Below, in pieces: positions 42,937 through 51,054 of a stretch of 64,000 nucleotides of DNA (positions are counted from its first letter, which is position 1; the number at the start of each line of letters is the position of its first letter). The position numbers were made by a program, and so were the translations under genes. The DNA is taken from NCBI GenBank assembly GCA_963839475.1, contig CAWIVH010000021.1, positions 558,001-622,000 of the forward strand. The letters run 5' to 3'. Origin of the DNA: CAWIVH01 sp963839475 (lineage in GTDB: Bacteria; Acidobacteriota; UBA6911). The notes under the pieces are model-generated. The model saw nothing but the letters and a program-made list of their open reading frames with translations, searched no databases and was not told where the DNA came from.

Positions 42937-44277
42937 TTATCGATCCAATTCACCCGCAATCATGTTGATCGAGCCGAAGGTGGCCACGATGTCGGCAACC
43001 ATGTAGCCTTCCAGCATTTTGTGCAGGCCTGCCATGTTGAAAAAGCAGGGCGGCCGGACGCGAACCCGATAAGGGCGATCATTGCCGCTGCTGACCACGA
43101 AAAAGCCCAGTTCTCCGTTGGCACCCTCAACGGCGAAATAGGTTTCCCCCACCGGCGGCCTGATACCGTGGTAATCCATGATCAGCTTGAAGTGGTTCAT
43201 CAGCCCTTCGATGTTGCCGTAAGTGTCATCTTTACTGGGAAGAACAACGCGCTTGTCTGCGGGCATGACCCGGTCGTGGTGATGGCGCTCCGTACCCTCA
43301 AGCGTTGGCTCCACCGTCGTTAAAATATTCACCAGGCCGGCGGTTTTGCCCATCTTCGCCTGGTCTACCAGATCAAAAGATGCAATCACCTTGCCTTCCG
43401 AATCGACATTTACGTCGCCGCCGGGAAGTTCCCTGATCGCCTGGCGGGTCATCCGGATGCTCTGTCGCATTTCCTCCATGCGGACCAGGTACCGGTCATA
43501 ATTGTCTCCGCGTTCGCCCAGCGGGACCTCAAAATCCAACTGGTCATAGGCAAAATAAGGAAAAGCCTTTCGAACATCATAATCGATCCCGGAGGCACGG
43601 GCCATGGGTCCGGTAATAGCGTAGCTGAGTGCATCAGCCCGCGTCAGCACCCCGACATCCCTGGTACGGTCCACAAAAATCCGGTTGCGCGTCAGAAGCT
43701 TGTCGACATCCGCGATTTCCTTTTCCGTCTTTTTCAGCGCAACTTCAAGCCGATCCCCAAACCCCTCGGGCAGATCACCTTTAATTCCCCCGATCCGGCC
43801 ATAGGAGACCGTGAGGCGCGCCCCTGTGACCTCTTCCACCAGCTCATACAAATATTCCCGCGCCTTCATCAGGTACAGGAAAGCTGTCATTGCCCCCAGT
43901 TCCATCGCCGATGCCGCAATACAAGTCAAATGGTCGGTAACACGGGAGATTTCACTCATGATCACCCGTATAAATTTGCAGCGATCCGTGATCTCGATGC
44001 CTAGAAGCTTCTCGACAGCCGCACAGTAGCCGAAATTGTTAATCAGGGGCGACACGTAGTTCAGACGGTCCGTATAGGGCATCACCTGAGTCCAACTGGA
44101 CTCCTCGGCGCTTTTCTCGAAAGCTCGGTGAAGGTAACCGATTTCAGCCTCCACCTTGACCACGGTTTCCCCTTCCAGTTCCGTGATCAGGCGAATGACC
44201 CCGTGCATCGCCGGATGCGACGGCCCAATATTCAAAAGCATGTTTTTCACTTCTTTGATCGCAGCGGCGGATTCCAT
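42937..44277 (-). CDS. nuoD: Second NADH-quinone oxidoreductase subunit D
   Basis: 446 residues, 73 longer than the cluster copy. The NuoD blocks are intact: LNIGPSHPAMHGVIRL, GYLHRAFEK, YTDRLNYVSP and PPCFFNMAGLHKMLEGYMVAD. The extra length is a loop at about residues 300-370 (from FDLVDQAKMGKTAGLV to PSKDDTYGNIEGLMNHFKLI), the segment found in 14-subunit complex I and missing from the cluster copy. GGGGA lies before the ATG. It starts 8 bases after nuoB2, with no nuoC between. Likely in an alternative complex I-like or hydrogenase-like assembly. Confidence 0.92.
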   Translation of the reverse strand: MESAAAIKEVKNMLLNIGPSHPAMHGVIRLITELEGETVVKVEAEIGYLHRAFEKSAEESSWTQVMPYTDRLNYVSPLINNFGYCAAVEKLLGIEITDRCKFIRVIMSEISRVTDHLTCIAASAMELGAMTAFLYLMKAREYLYELVEEVTGARLTVSYGRIGGIKGDLPEGFGDRLEVALKKTEKEIADVDKLLTRNRIFVDRTRDVGVLTRADALSYAITGPMARASGIDYDVRKAFPYFAYDQLDFEVPLGERGDNYDRYLVRMEEMRQSIRMTRQAIRELPGGDVNVDSEGKVIASFDLVDQAKMGKTAGLVNILTTVEPTLEGTERHHHDRVMPADKRVVLPSKDDTYGNIEGLMNHFKLIMDYHGIRPPVGETYFAVEGANGELGFFVVSSGNDRPYRVRVRPPCFFNMAGLHKMLEGYMVADIVATFGSINMIAGELDR

Positions 44278-44285
44278 GACGTCCC

Positions 44286-44759
44286 CTATAAGAGCTGCTT
44301 CTCTTTTTCGATTCTGGTCTGAAGCTTCATGAGCCCGTCGAGGACAGCCTCAGGCCGGGGCGGGCACCCCGGAATGTAAATATCGACCGGAATGATCGTA
44401 TCAATCCCCTGAACAGTCGCATAGTTATCGTAAAACCCACCGGTGCAGGTACACACACCAAAAGCTACGACCCATTTCGGCTCGCACATTTGCTCGTACA
44501 CACGCTTCAAAATCGGGGCAATTTTGTGGCTGACGGTCCCGACTACGAAAAGAACATCCGATTGACGGGGCGAAAACCGAGGCAATCCCGCGCCAAATCG
44601 GTCGATGTCGTAGTGACCTGAGGCCGCTGACATATACTCCATGCCGCAGCAGGCAGTGACGAATGGATACACAAATATGGAATACTTGCGAGCCCAGCCC
44701 ACAGCACGCTCAAGTTTCGATGTGAAGAAACCCGGTCCCTCACCCTGATCAATCGCCAT
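44286..44759 (-). CDS. nuoB: Second NADH-quinone oxidoreductase subunit B
   Basis: 157 residues. Cluster N2 ligands are Cys-Cys in VTACCGMEYM, Cys in FGVCTCTGG and Cys in PGCPPRPEAV. It has an extra Cys next to the third ligand (CTC) not present in the cluster copy. AGAGG lies 7 bases before the ATG. It lies 40 bases downstream of merR on the same strand and 8 bases upstream of nuoD2. Confidence 0.93.
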   Translation of the reverse strand: MAIDQGEGPGFFTSKLERAVGWARKYSIFVYPFVTACCGMEYMSAASGHYDIDRFGAGLPRFSPRQSDVLFVVGTVSHKIAPILKRVYEQMCEPKWVVAFGVCTCTGGFYDNYATVQGIDTIIPVDIYIPGCPPRPEAVLDGLMKLQTRIEKEKQLL

Positions 44760-44799
44760 TTCAGTTCCTCTCGCCTGCCTTCATGGTTCCCCTGACGGC

Positions 44800-45291
44800 T
44801 CACTGAAGAATTACATCGAAAGTGGAAGGCACGCTCTCCCGCGGCATCAGATTGGCACAATCGGCGCAGCTCAGCGAATCCAGCAAGACCGTGTGATCGC
44901 ATTTCTCGCAGGAATGGAGTAAGTGGATTGCGTCTGCCAATTCCTTTTTCAGTCTATTCAGCGCCTCGAGACGCTGATTCACAGCCTCCAACTTTTCCGA
45001 AAATATGCTGAGCAGGAATCCTACGGCTTCACGGCTCTCACCGGAAGTCTTTTTTGCCAGAAAAATGTCCCGGATTTCAGTCAGGGTCAGACCCAGTTCC
45101 TTCAGGAAATTGACTACCTGGATCCGTTTGAGGTTTTCCTGGCCATAGAGCCGGAATCCTCCCGCACTGTGAGACTCCGGCTTCAGCAGTCCAAGCTCCT
45201 CATAGTAACGAATCGCACGGACGCTGACGCGAGCGCGTCCAGCAAAATCGCCTATTTGCATCACCTCGTCTGATTTGCTCTTTTTTGCCAT
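44800..45291 (-). CDS. MerR-family transcriptional regulator with C-terminal cysteine pairs
   Basis: About 163 residues from the ATG at 45291; a later ATG at 45261 (MQIGDFAGRARVS) is equally possible, and the predicted transcript start makes it attractive. Winged helix with VSVRAIRYYEELGLLKPE and GFRLYGQENLKRIQ (about 18-60), a dimerisation helix, and a C-terminus with HSCEKC and SCADC (two CxxC pairs), suggesting metal or Fe-S binding. Next on the strand is nuoB2, so it may be the regulator of that unit. Its own promoter carries a CGTTAACGTTAA palindrome. Confidence 0.88.
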   Translation of the reverse strand: MAKKSKSDEVMQIGDFAGRARVSVRAIRYYEELGLLKPESHSAGGFRLYGQENLKRIQVVNFLKELGLTLTEIRDIFLAKKTSGESREAVGFLLSIFSEKLEAVNQRLEALNRLKKELADAIHLLHSCEKCDHTVLLDSLSCADCANLMPRESVPSTFDVILQ

Positions 45292-45298
45292 CCTCTCA

Positions 45299-45327
45299 AC
45301 CTTAACGTTAACGGCATAGTTTGTCAA
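45299..45327 (-). promoter_or_regulatory. Putative merR promoter with autoregulatory operator
   Basis: Minus-strand TTGACA, 17-base spacer, TAAGGT; the spacer and -10 contain TTAACGTTAA (45302-45311), a perfect palindrome. MerR proteins usually bind between -35 and -10, so this fits autoregulation. The start point falls next to the ATG at 45291. Confidence 0.45.
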
Positions 45328-45363
45328 GCGACGATGCCATTGCCTCTGGTACATGCCTGAAAA

Positions 45364-45765
45364 TCAAGGATTAAGGTAGCTGCGGGGGCAGCTCAATTCG
45401 ATTTCAATGCAGTCGAGCTTTTCGACCAGGGACATGGGGCGCTTTCGAACCCGGACGGTCACTTTCCGCACAGGAAAGGCCTCCAGGATTTCCCGGGCCA
45501 GACTTTGCGCCAAAGTTTCCAGCAGGTTGTACTCCCTGGCGTGGGCGACCGCCTGGACTTTACGCAAAACCTGACTGTAGTTTATCGCCCGGTCCAGTGA
45601 ATCGCTGGCGGCTGCAGCAGAAAAATCGCCCTCAAGAATGACATCCGTCTGACATGGCTGGGGAAGACGCCGTTCTCCGGGGGTAACTCCGATCCGCGGT
45701 CTGATTTTGACACCAAGCAAGGAAATTTTATCCGTACGTTCGCTTTCGGCATCCATCCCGTTCAT
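45364..45765 (-). CDS. folB: Dihydroneopterin aldolase-like protein
   Basis: 133 residues from the ATG at 45765 with GGAG 8-9 bases upstream. FolB family tunnelling fold: ISLLGVKIRPRIGVTPGERR, INYSQVLRKVQ, NLLETLAQSLAREIL and VTVRVRKRPM. It makes 6-hydroxymethyl-dihydropterin from dihydroneopterin in folate synthesis. It is downstream of erpA and upstream of merR, with no other folate gene nearby. Could also be an epimerase or a paralog. Confidence 0.85.
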   Translation of the reverse strand: MNGMDAESERTDKISLLGVKIRPRIGVTPGERRLPQPCQTDVILEGDFSAAAASDSLDRAINYSQVLRKVQAVAHAREYNLLETLAQSLAREILEAFPVRKVTVRVRKRPMSLVEKLDCIEIELSCPRSYLNP

Positions 45766-45824
45766 CCTTGCTCCATTATGGAATGACACCCGCACCTCGA
45801 TGGATCAAGAATGTCATTTTGTGG

Positions 45825-45860
45825 AAAAAAAAACGCGGGCTGAGATCAACGCCCGCGTTT
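45825..45860 (-). terminator. Terminator after erpA
   Basis: On the minus strand AAACGCGGGC, 10-base loop, GCCCGCGTTTTTTTTT. It lies 30 bases after the erpA stop and separates it from folB. Confidence 0.8.
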
Positions 45861-45889
45861 ATAGCCGAGTAACTTTCTGTGCCGGCGCC

Positions 45890-46210
45890 CTATGCGTGGA
45901 ACGACTCTCCGCATCCGCAAGATCCCTTGGAATTGGGATTGTCAAACTTGAACCCGGAACCGGTCAATCCATCCACGTAATCCACCTTGGTGCCGGTCAG
46001 GTACAACAGCGACCGGCTATCAACAAAAACCTTCAGGCCGTCCTGTTCAAGCACCTTATCATCCGCCGACGGCTGTTTATCCAAAGCCATCTGGTATTGA
46101 AATCCCGAGCAGCCGCCTCCTACTACCGAAATCCTAAGGCCGCCCTCCCCGCCACGTTCCGCAATAATGGATTTGACCTTTTCAACAGCCGTGCTGGTCA
46201 AAGTAAGCAT
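45890..46210 (-). CDS. erpA: Iron-sulfur cluster insertion protein (ErpA/IscA/HesB)
   Basis: 106 residues from the ATG at 46210 with AGGAG 6 bases upstream, the normal A-type carrier length. The three conserved cysteines are in GGGCSGFQY (about 36) and GSCGCGESF (about 100 and 102). It delivers Fe-S clusters to apo-proteins. Stand-alone gene with its own promoter and terminator, close to the Fe-S rich nuoB2 and with a promoter site like that of merR. The exact paralog (ErpA versus IscA) cannot be told from this sequence. Confidence 0.92.
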   Translation of the reverse strand: MLTLTSTAVEKVKSIIAERGGEGGLRISVVGGGCSGFQYQMALDKQPSADDKVLEQDGLKVFVDSRSLLYLTGTKVDYVDGLTGSGFKFDNPNSKGSCGCGESFHA

Positions 46211-46275
46211 CGAGTCTCCTTTCCTAATCAATCCTGCTCCCACGGATCCTTAAATTCTCTCCCAAGAGCGCATTT

Positions 46276-46304
46276 AAGCTACAATATTCTTACGTTAATG
46301 TCAA
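46276..46304 (-). promoter_or_regulatory. Putative erpA promoter with merR-like site
   Basis: Minus-strand TTGACA, 17 bases, TAGCTT; start point about 60 bases before erpA. The spacer holds CATTAACGTAAG, an imperfect palindrome sharing CGTTAAYGT (read on the other strand) with the merR promoter. Confidence 0.45.
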
Positions 46305-46469
46305 GGTTGGCGGTTTGGCAGGCGCAATGAATTCCAGCCCAGAAATAACATTATAATCATTATTTTCAACATTTTAACGAAAGCCACCGCAGGGACTGGT
46401 GAGGACCTGAAGCGCTCAGTGAGCAGGATATTGTATACTTGTAGGCGGTTATCTCAGGAGACGCGCCCC

Positions 46470-47135
46470 GTGAAAGCGAAAAGTTCCGACGGGCCATTCA
46501 ATAAATTGGAGAAACTTGTCAAAGATGCCGGGCTGCATTTGGGAAAGAAGCCCGAGGAGGTCAGAAAGATCCCGATTCCCATAAAAGAGACCAGTGAGGC
46601 GACATTCGAAACCGAGGAAGAGATGTTCTCAAGGGAGATGGAGGGCGTGCTTCGCCCCCATTTCAAGGTTCCGGTCCGGCAACCATTACCCCCTCCTGTA
46701 CTAAAAGATGCCGAAGCGGAAAACCAGAGACTGATGGAATCGGCCTTAGCCGGGGATCCTGCCCTGCGGGTATCTGAGCACCCCGAATACATTGAGGGCT
46801 GGGTTGGGGTTTCGGCCAAGAAATATCTTCCCGGGCTCCGCAGCGGAATGTATTCCATCCAGGGCCAGATTGATCTTCACGGACTTAGCCGAGATGAAGC
46901 CAGGAGAGCGGTCGAAGAGTTTGTGGAGCGGATGTCGCGCTTCCGGCCCTGTTGCGTCAAAATCATCCATGGCCGCGGCATCAACTCACCCAAAGACCGT
47001 GCGATACTGAAGGAGAGCCTTCAGCGTTGGCTGGCGACGCGGCGCTTGGGGCGTCACGTCGTCGCCTACGCTTCAGCTCCACTGAATGATGGCGGGGTAG
47101 GGGCCATTTACGTGCTTTTGCGGGCTCGCTCCTGA
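46470..47135 (+). CDS. Smr-domain protein
   Basis: 221 residues from the GTG at 46470 (GGAG 9-10 bases upstream; the longer GTG frame at 46419 lacks one). The C-terminal 90 residues are an Smr domain with QIDLHGLSRDEA (about 146), VKIIHGRG (about 178) and GGVGAIYVLLR at the end, the DLHG/HGxG motifs of this nuclease-like fold. The N-terminal 130 residues are charged and low in order (KIPIPIKETSEATFETEEEM). Smr domains act on branched DNA or on mRNA at stalled ribosomes; the specific role is unknown. Confidence 0.88.
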   Translation: MKAKSSDGPFNKLEKLVKDAGLHLGKKPEEVRKIPIPIKETSEATFETEEEMFSREMEGVLRPHFKVPVRQPLPPPVLKDAEAENQRLMESALAGDPALRVSEHPEYIEGWVGVSAKKYLPGLRSGMYSIQGQIDLHGLSRDEARRAVEEFVERMSRFRPCCVKIIHGRGINSPKDRAILKESLQRWLATRRLGRHVVAYASAPLNDGGVGAIYVLLRARS

Positions 47136-47177
47136 TTCGCCCTCGAAAATCCCGCAGAAAAATGTCGAAACGCGCCG

Positions 47178-48413
47178 CTATTCGTAGCGCAGGCACTCAA
47201 TGGGATCGAGGTTCGAAGCCTGAACCGCCGGGTAAATCCCGAACACAAGTCCTACGAAGGAGCTTACTCCGAAAGAAAGGCCAATCGACTGGGCGGTGAT
47301 AATCGTGCTCCATCCCGAAAAAGCTGCTACCCCCTTGGAGATAGCGTAGCCCAGGGCTATTCCGAGCAGGCCTCCAGCCAGGCTAAGCCCAAGGGCTTCG
47401 GCAATGAACTGGAACCGGATATCCAGCTTGCGGGCTCCCAGAGCTCGCCGAAGCCCGATTTCGGCAGTTCTTTCCAGCACGGAGGCAAGCATGATATTCA
47501 TGATGCCTATGCCGCCCACCAGGAGCGAAATGCTGGCGATAGCGCCCATGACAATATTGAAAATCCCCTGTGTTTTCTGATTCTGCTGCAGAAGCTTTTC
47601 CGGCACAACCAGCGAGTAATCATCCACGTACCGATGCATCGTGGACATAAGGTTGCTGATGGCGGCCGCCTGCTCTCGAAGATCGGCTTCCGGAGGAATT
47701 TCGAGGATGACCTCATTCAACTCGTTTTCCAGGGCATCCTTTTCAAATTTCTTAATCGCCGTGGTGATAGGAATGTAAATATCATTATTCGGATTCTGGA
47801 TTTTGACCCCTTCAAACTCCTGCTTTTCGACATTGGCATCCGCGAGCACGCCAATAACCGATAGCCACTGGTCATTGACTTTAATTTTCTTCCCTATAAC
47901 ATCGCCGAAACCGAATAATTTTTGTTTGGCAATAATACCAAGCACGCAAACCTGGTTGGCAGCGGTTTCGTCAAAAGGCTGGAAGAACGATCCATTGAGG
48001 AGCTTAAGGTTCTGGATGATGGGGTAAGTGCTGCTTACTCCGAGGACTCGGCTGTCGCTGCGATTGGTCTCCGATAAGACCTGGAATGATTTCACCACCC
48101 GCTTCGCCGAAATCAGGGGTTTCGGCTGGAGAACTCTTTGGAGAGCCTCGATGTCGCGCAAGGCTAAACCGAGCGATTCGGTTCGGATCTGGCGCAGCTC
48201 TTCTGTTTTGAACTCTTTGGCTGAAATGATGATGTTTCGGATGCCGAAGTTTTCGATGATTTTGAGACTTTCTCGCTCTGCTCCGGCCCCAATAGAAAGC
48301 ATCGCGATGACTGCTCCCACGCCAAAGATCATCCCCAGCATCGTTAAGAACGAGCGCAGCTTCCGCCTGCCGAGATTACTCAGGGCAACTTGAAGGGTTT
48401 CTAGGTTAAACAC
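47178..48413 (-). CDS. MacB/FtsX-type ABC transporter permease
   Basis: 411 residues from a GTG. Four membrane helices in the MacB layout: one at 15-40 (LRSFLTMLGMIFGVGAVIAMLSIGAG), a large periplasmic domain (about 45-285, with FGFGDVIGKKIKVNDQWLSVIG), then three at about 290-400 (SLLVGGIGIMNIMLASVLERTAEIGLRRALGA and SFGVSSFVGLVFGIYPAVQAS). The end LDPIECLRYE matches LolC/MacB. It needs an ATP-binding partner, but none is encoded in this unit. Last gene of the adaptor operon. Confidence 0.92.
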   Translation of the reverse strand: MFNLETLQVALSNLGRRKLRSFLTMLGMIFGVGAVIAMLSIGAGAERESLKIIENFGIRNIIISAKEFKTEELRQIRTESLGLALRDIEALQRVLQPKPLISAKRVVKSFQVLSETNRSDSRVLGVSSTYPIIQNLKLLNGSFFQPFDETAANQVCVLGIIAKQKLFGFGDVIGKKIKVNDQWLSVIGVLADANVEKQEFEGVKIQNPNNDIYIPITTAIKKFEKDALENELNEVILEIPPEADLREQAAAISNLMSTMHRYVDDYSLVVPEKLLQQNQKTQGIFNIVMGAIASISLLVGGIGIMNIMLASVLERTAEIGLRRALGARKLDIRFQFIAEALGLSLAGGLLGIALGYAISKGVAAFSGWSTIITAQSIGLSFGVSSFVGLVFGIYPAVQASNLDPIECLRYE

Positions 48414-48444
48414 GTCGGTTTATAGCTCCGAATAGAAATAGGTA

Positions 48445-49815
48445 TTAATGCATCTCGATGCGCATCATCCTGCCAGGACCCCCGCCGCCCCCGGTGCTGG
48501 CTTTGCTGAAGTCCGGCAGATGGGCTTTGCGTTCTTCATAGGGATTCCGCAGCGCCACCAATTCCTTTTCATTCAATCCATCCAGGATGGTTGCCTGGCC
48601 ATGGGCGCTTGCCCCCAGTTTCACCGGGCGAGGAAGGAACTTCTCGCCCTGCTTTACATAAACGAGATCCTCGGTCCCCTTGCTTGTGACCGCGCTGGCG
48701 GGAAGGACAAAGCAAGACGCATAGCTTTCGAGCACGACCATCGCCTTGAGCGCCATCCCGGGTTTGATTCTTTTAAGGTCTTCACCGGCATCGCGGATGG
48801 TGACTTCGCAGGTGAAGTACTTCAGCGGAGAGCCTCTTTCAAGGGACTGCGCCAGGGCCGTAATGGTGCGAACCGTACCGCTGAATTTCCGTTCACTGAT
48901 CGAATCCAGCAGGATCTTGACTTCCTTGCCCTGAGACAGGCTTCCGGCATCTCTTTCCAGCACATACATCCGCGCTTGCAGCGCATTAAGATCGACAAGT
49001 TCCACAGCCGACTGCCCGCCCTGGTTTTCATCCCCGATTTGAGGATCCCGGTTCCTCTCCCGGCGATAGATCAGCAGGCCATCCTTCGGAGCCTTGAGTT
49101 CGAGCGCATCCAGGGTCTGCTTGGCTATGGAGAATTCGGCCTGGGCTTTGTTTTTCTCAATCGAAAGGATTTGCTGGTCGGATCGGTTTATGCGTTTCTG
49201 GACGCGCGATTTGTTGCCCAGAAAGCTTATCTTTTCTTTGGCAAAACCGGCATTGATCTTGGCCTCAATGATGTCCCACTTGGAAAAGATGGTTTCATCC
49301 TGCGGCATCACAGTGATAGCGTAGGTGTAATCCTTCTCAGCATCCGTGCGGTCGATATCCAGGACCTTTTCGTTGGTGGTCTGGTTGCCCGATGTAATTT
49401 TGGTCCGCTGTGAGTTAGCGTCCAGCGTGTTCTGCTGCCTTTCCAGGTTTAGCCGCGCATCCGTGCTGTCGTACCGGATGACGATGTCACCGGCTTTGAC
49501 AAAACTTCCTTCCGGGATGATCCAGGCGATCTTCAATCCGCCGGAACGCGTGGTCGGTGTGGGAATCGGCACCGTTTGGAGTCCGATCACCTCTCCGATA
49601 GCAGGCACTTCTATCTGGTAGGGCTTCTTCTCGACGCTGGCAACAGGGATCGGATCTTCAGTCGTGGATGCCAGCACCTTGGTGACCTTGGAGGCGAGGG
49701 TTCCCCGGTTAAGGTACCCCGCCAGAGCCAAACCCATCAGGAGGAGTATAGGCAGAATGCGGACGATCAGCCCCGACTTCCTTGCTGGTTTTTCGTGCTC
49801 TTCATGATAAGTCAT
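48445..49815 (-). CDS. HlyD/RND-type periplasmic adaptor (third)
   Basis: 456 residues with one N-terminal anchor helix (IVRILPILLLMGLALAGYL). Split lipoyl motif IPEGSFVKAGDIVIRYD, a long coiled-coil hairpin (about 120-240, ERQQNTLDANSQ...INRSDQQILSIEKNKAQAEFSIAKQ), then the second half-motif KAPKDGLLIYRRERN and the beta-barrel LERDAGSLSQGKEVKILLD. It links the permease to an outer-membrane channel. The Gly-rich C-terminus TGGGGGPGRMM is unusual. Gap of 12 bases from the previous adaptor. Confidence 0.9.
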   Translation of the reverse strand: MTYHEEHEKPARKSGLIVRILPILLLMGLALAGYLNRGTLASKVTKVLASTTEDPIPVASVEKKPYQIEVPAIGEVIGLQTVPIPTPTTRSGGLKIAWIIPEGSFVKAGDIVIRYDSTDARLNLERQQNTLDANSQRTKITSGNQTTNEKVLDIDRTDAEKDYTYAITVMPQDETIFSKWDIIEAKINAGFAKEKISFLGNKSRVQKRINRSDQQILSIEKNKAQAEFSIAKQTLDALELKAPKDGLLIYRRERNRDPQIGDENQGGQSAVELVDLNALQARMYVLERDAGSLSQGKEVKILLDSISERKFSGTVRTITALAQSLERGSPLKYFTCEVTIRDAGEDLKRIKPGMALKAMVVLESYASCFVLPASAVTSKGTEDLVYVKQGEKFLPRPVKLGASAHGQATILDGLNEKELVALRNPYEERKAHLPDFSKASTGGGGGPGRMMRIEMH

Positions 49816-49827
49816 AATGGCGATGCC

Positions 49828-51054
49828 TCACGCTTTTGGTTTCGACCGGATCTTTTCGTTCGCTTCAAGACCTGCGCTGACGACGGCAGTCAGACCGTCA
49901 TTGGTTTTGAGCTGAATTTCCCGCCAGTCGTATTCTTTTCTCTCGGGCTTCCAGACCTGAACAAACGACCGTCCGGATTTCTCCTGAATGCAGGACAAGG
50001 GGATGACAATCACTTTTGGATACGACCCTACCATAACCTGCGACCGCGTGCTCATACCCGGGCGAACAAGATTAAGATCGGATCCTTCCATATTCAGATA
50101 AGCTTCCACGACCCTCTGAGGGCGGTCGAATGGTGGGAGTTGCTTTAGAATCGTGCTCAGCCCGATCAATCTTCCTTTAAAAACCCGCCCCTGGACAGCA
50201 TCGACCTGTATCGAGGCTTCCTGGCCGATTTTCACCTTGCCGGCGTCCACTTCATCAACATACACCTTGGCTCGCAGGGTCGAAAGATCGGGGAGTTCCA
50301 TCACCGTATTGTTGTTGTCGATGTAGCTTCCTATTTGGCGGGGCTCGTTGTTCCAGTCCCGTTTGTAGATCACCACGCCTGCGACAGGAGCTCGCACGGT
50401 AAGGGAATCAATCGCATCCAGCAGGGTGTCCATCCGGTTTTTGAAAAATCGCTGATTGCTGGTGGAAATCTGCAGGTCGATCCGACCGCTTTCCGTAAGC
50501 GATGCCACTTTCTTTTCAAGCAGCGCGACCTTTTCGCGCGCGGCGTCGCGCCGGATCTTGGTTTCGGCAATGACGATCGCGCTTTCCAGCTCAGCCTGGC
50601 GGTTCAGTTTGTTATCCAGTTTATCGGCATCGGATCTGGCTTGCTCGAGCTGCAGTTTCAGGTCCCTCAGCGAAATATCGAAGTCGGAACGCTTCTTTTG
50701 GAAATTCTCCTGTTCGCGCTGGTAATAAGCCGTCTGGTCGCGCAGCTGCAGGTTCAAGTCCGAGCCGTCAAATTCCAATAGAAAATCACCCTCCTCGACC
50801 ACCTTGCCTTCTTCGACCATGCGGGCAAGCTTATATCGGTGCACATCCCGTATTTTCGGAGGGCCGATACTTACACTCTGTCTGGCTTCCACTACCCCTG
50901 GAGCCGCCACGATGAGGGGGAAATCCAGCCGCTGCACCGTAACAAGTTCCTTTTCCTCAGCGGAAGCAGACACGGTCAGGGAGCGGTAAAACCATGTGCC
51001 GGCCGCAGCACCAACGGCCAACACCAGGAATACAATGACCCATTTCCTTGACAT
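49828..51054 (-). CDS. HlyD/RND-type periplasmic adaptor (second)
   Basis: 408 residues, anchor helix WVIVFLVLAVGAAAGTWF. Lipoyl half-motif VEEGKVVEEGDFLLEFDGSD, a long helical hairpin (about 100-215) with heptad-like QAEL and LLEKKVASL runs, then RAPVAGVVIYKRDWN and a barrel with VDEVDAGKVKIGQEASIQVD. The start ATG overlaps the previous stop as TAATG, so coupling is tight. Paralogous to its two neighbours but clearly diverged. Confidence 0.9.
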   Translation of the reverse strand: MSRKWVIVFLVLAVGAAAGTWFYRSLTVSASAEEKELVTVQRLDFPLIVAAPGVVEARQSVSIGPPKIRDVHRYKLARMVEEGKVVEEGDFLLEFDGSDLNLQLRDQTAYYQREQENFQKKRSDFDISLRDLKLQLEQARSDADKLDNKLNRQAELESAIVIAETKIRRDAAREKVALLEKKVASLTESGRIDLQISTSNQRFFKNRMDTLLDAIDSLTVRAPVAGVVIYKRDWNNEPRQIGSYIDNNNTVMELPDLSTLRAKVYVDEVDAGKVKIGQEASIQVDAVQGRVFKGRLIGLSTILKQLPPFDRPQRVVEAYLNMEGSDLNLVRPGMSTRSQVMVGSYPKVIVIPLSCIQEKSGRSFVQVWKPERKEYDWREIQLKTNDGLTAVVSAGLEANEKIRSKPKA

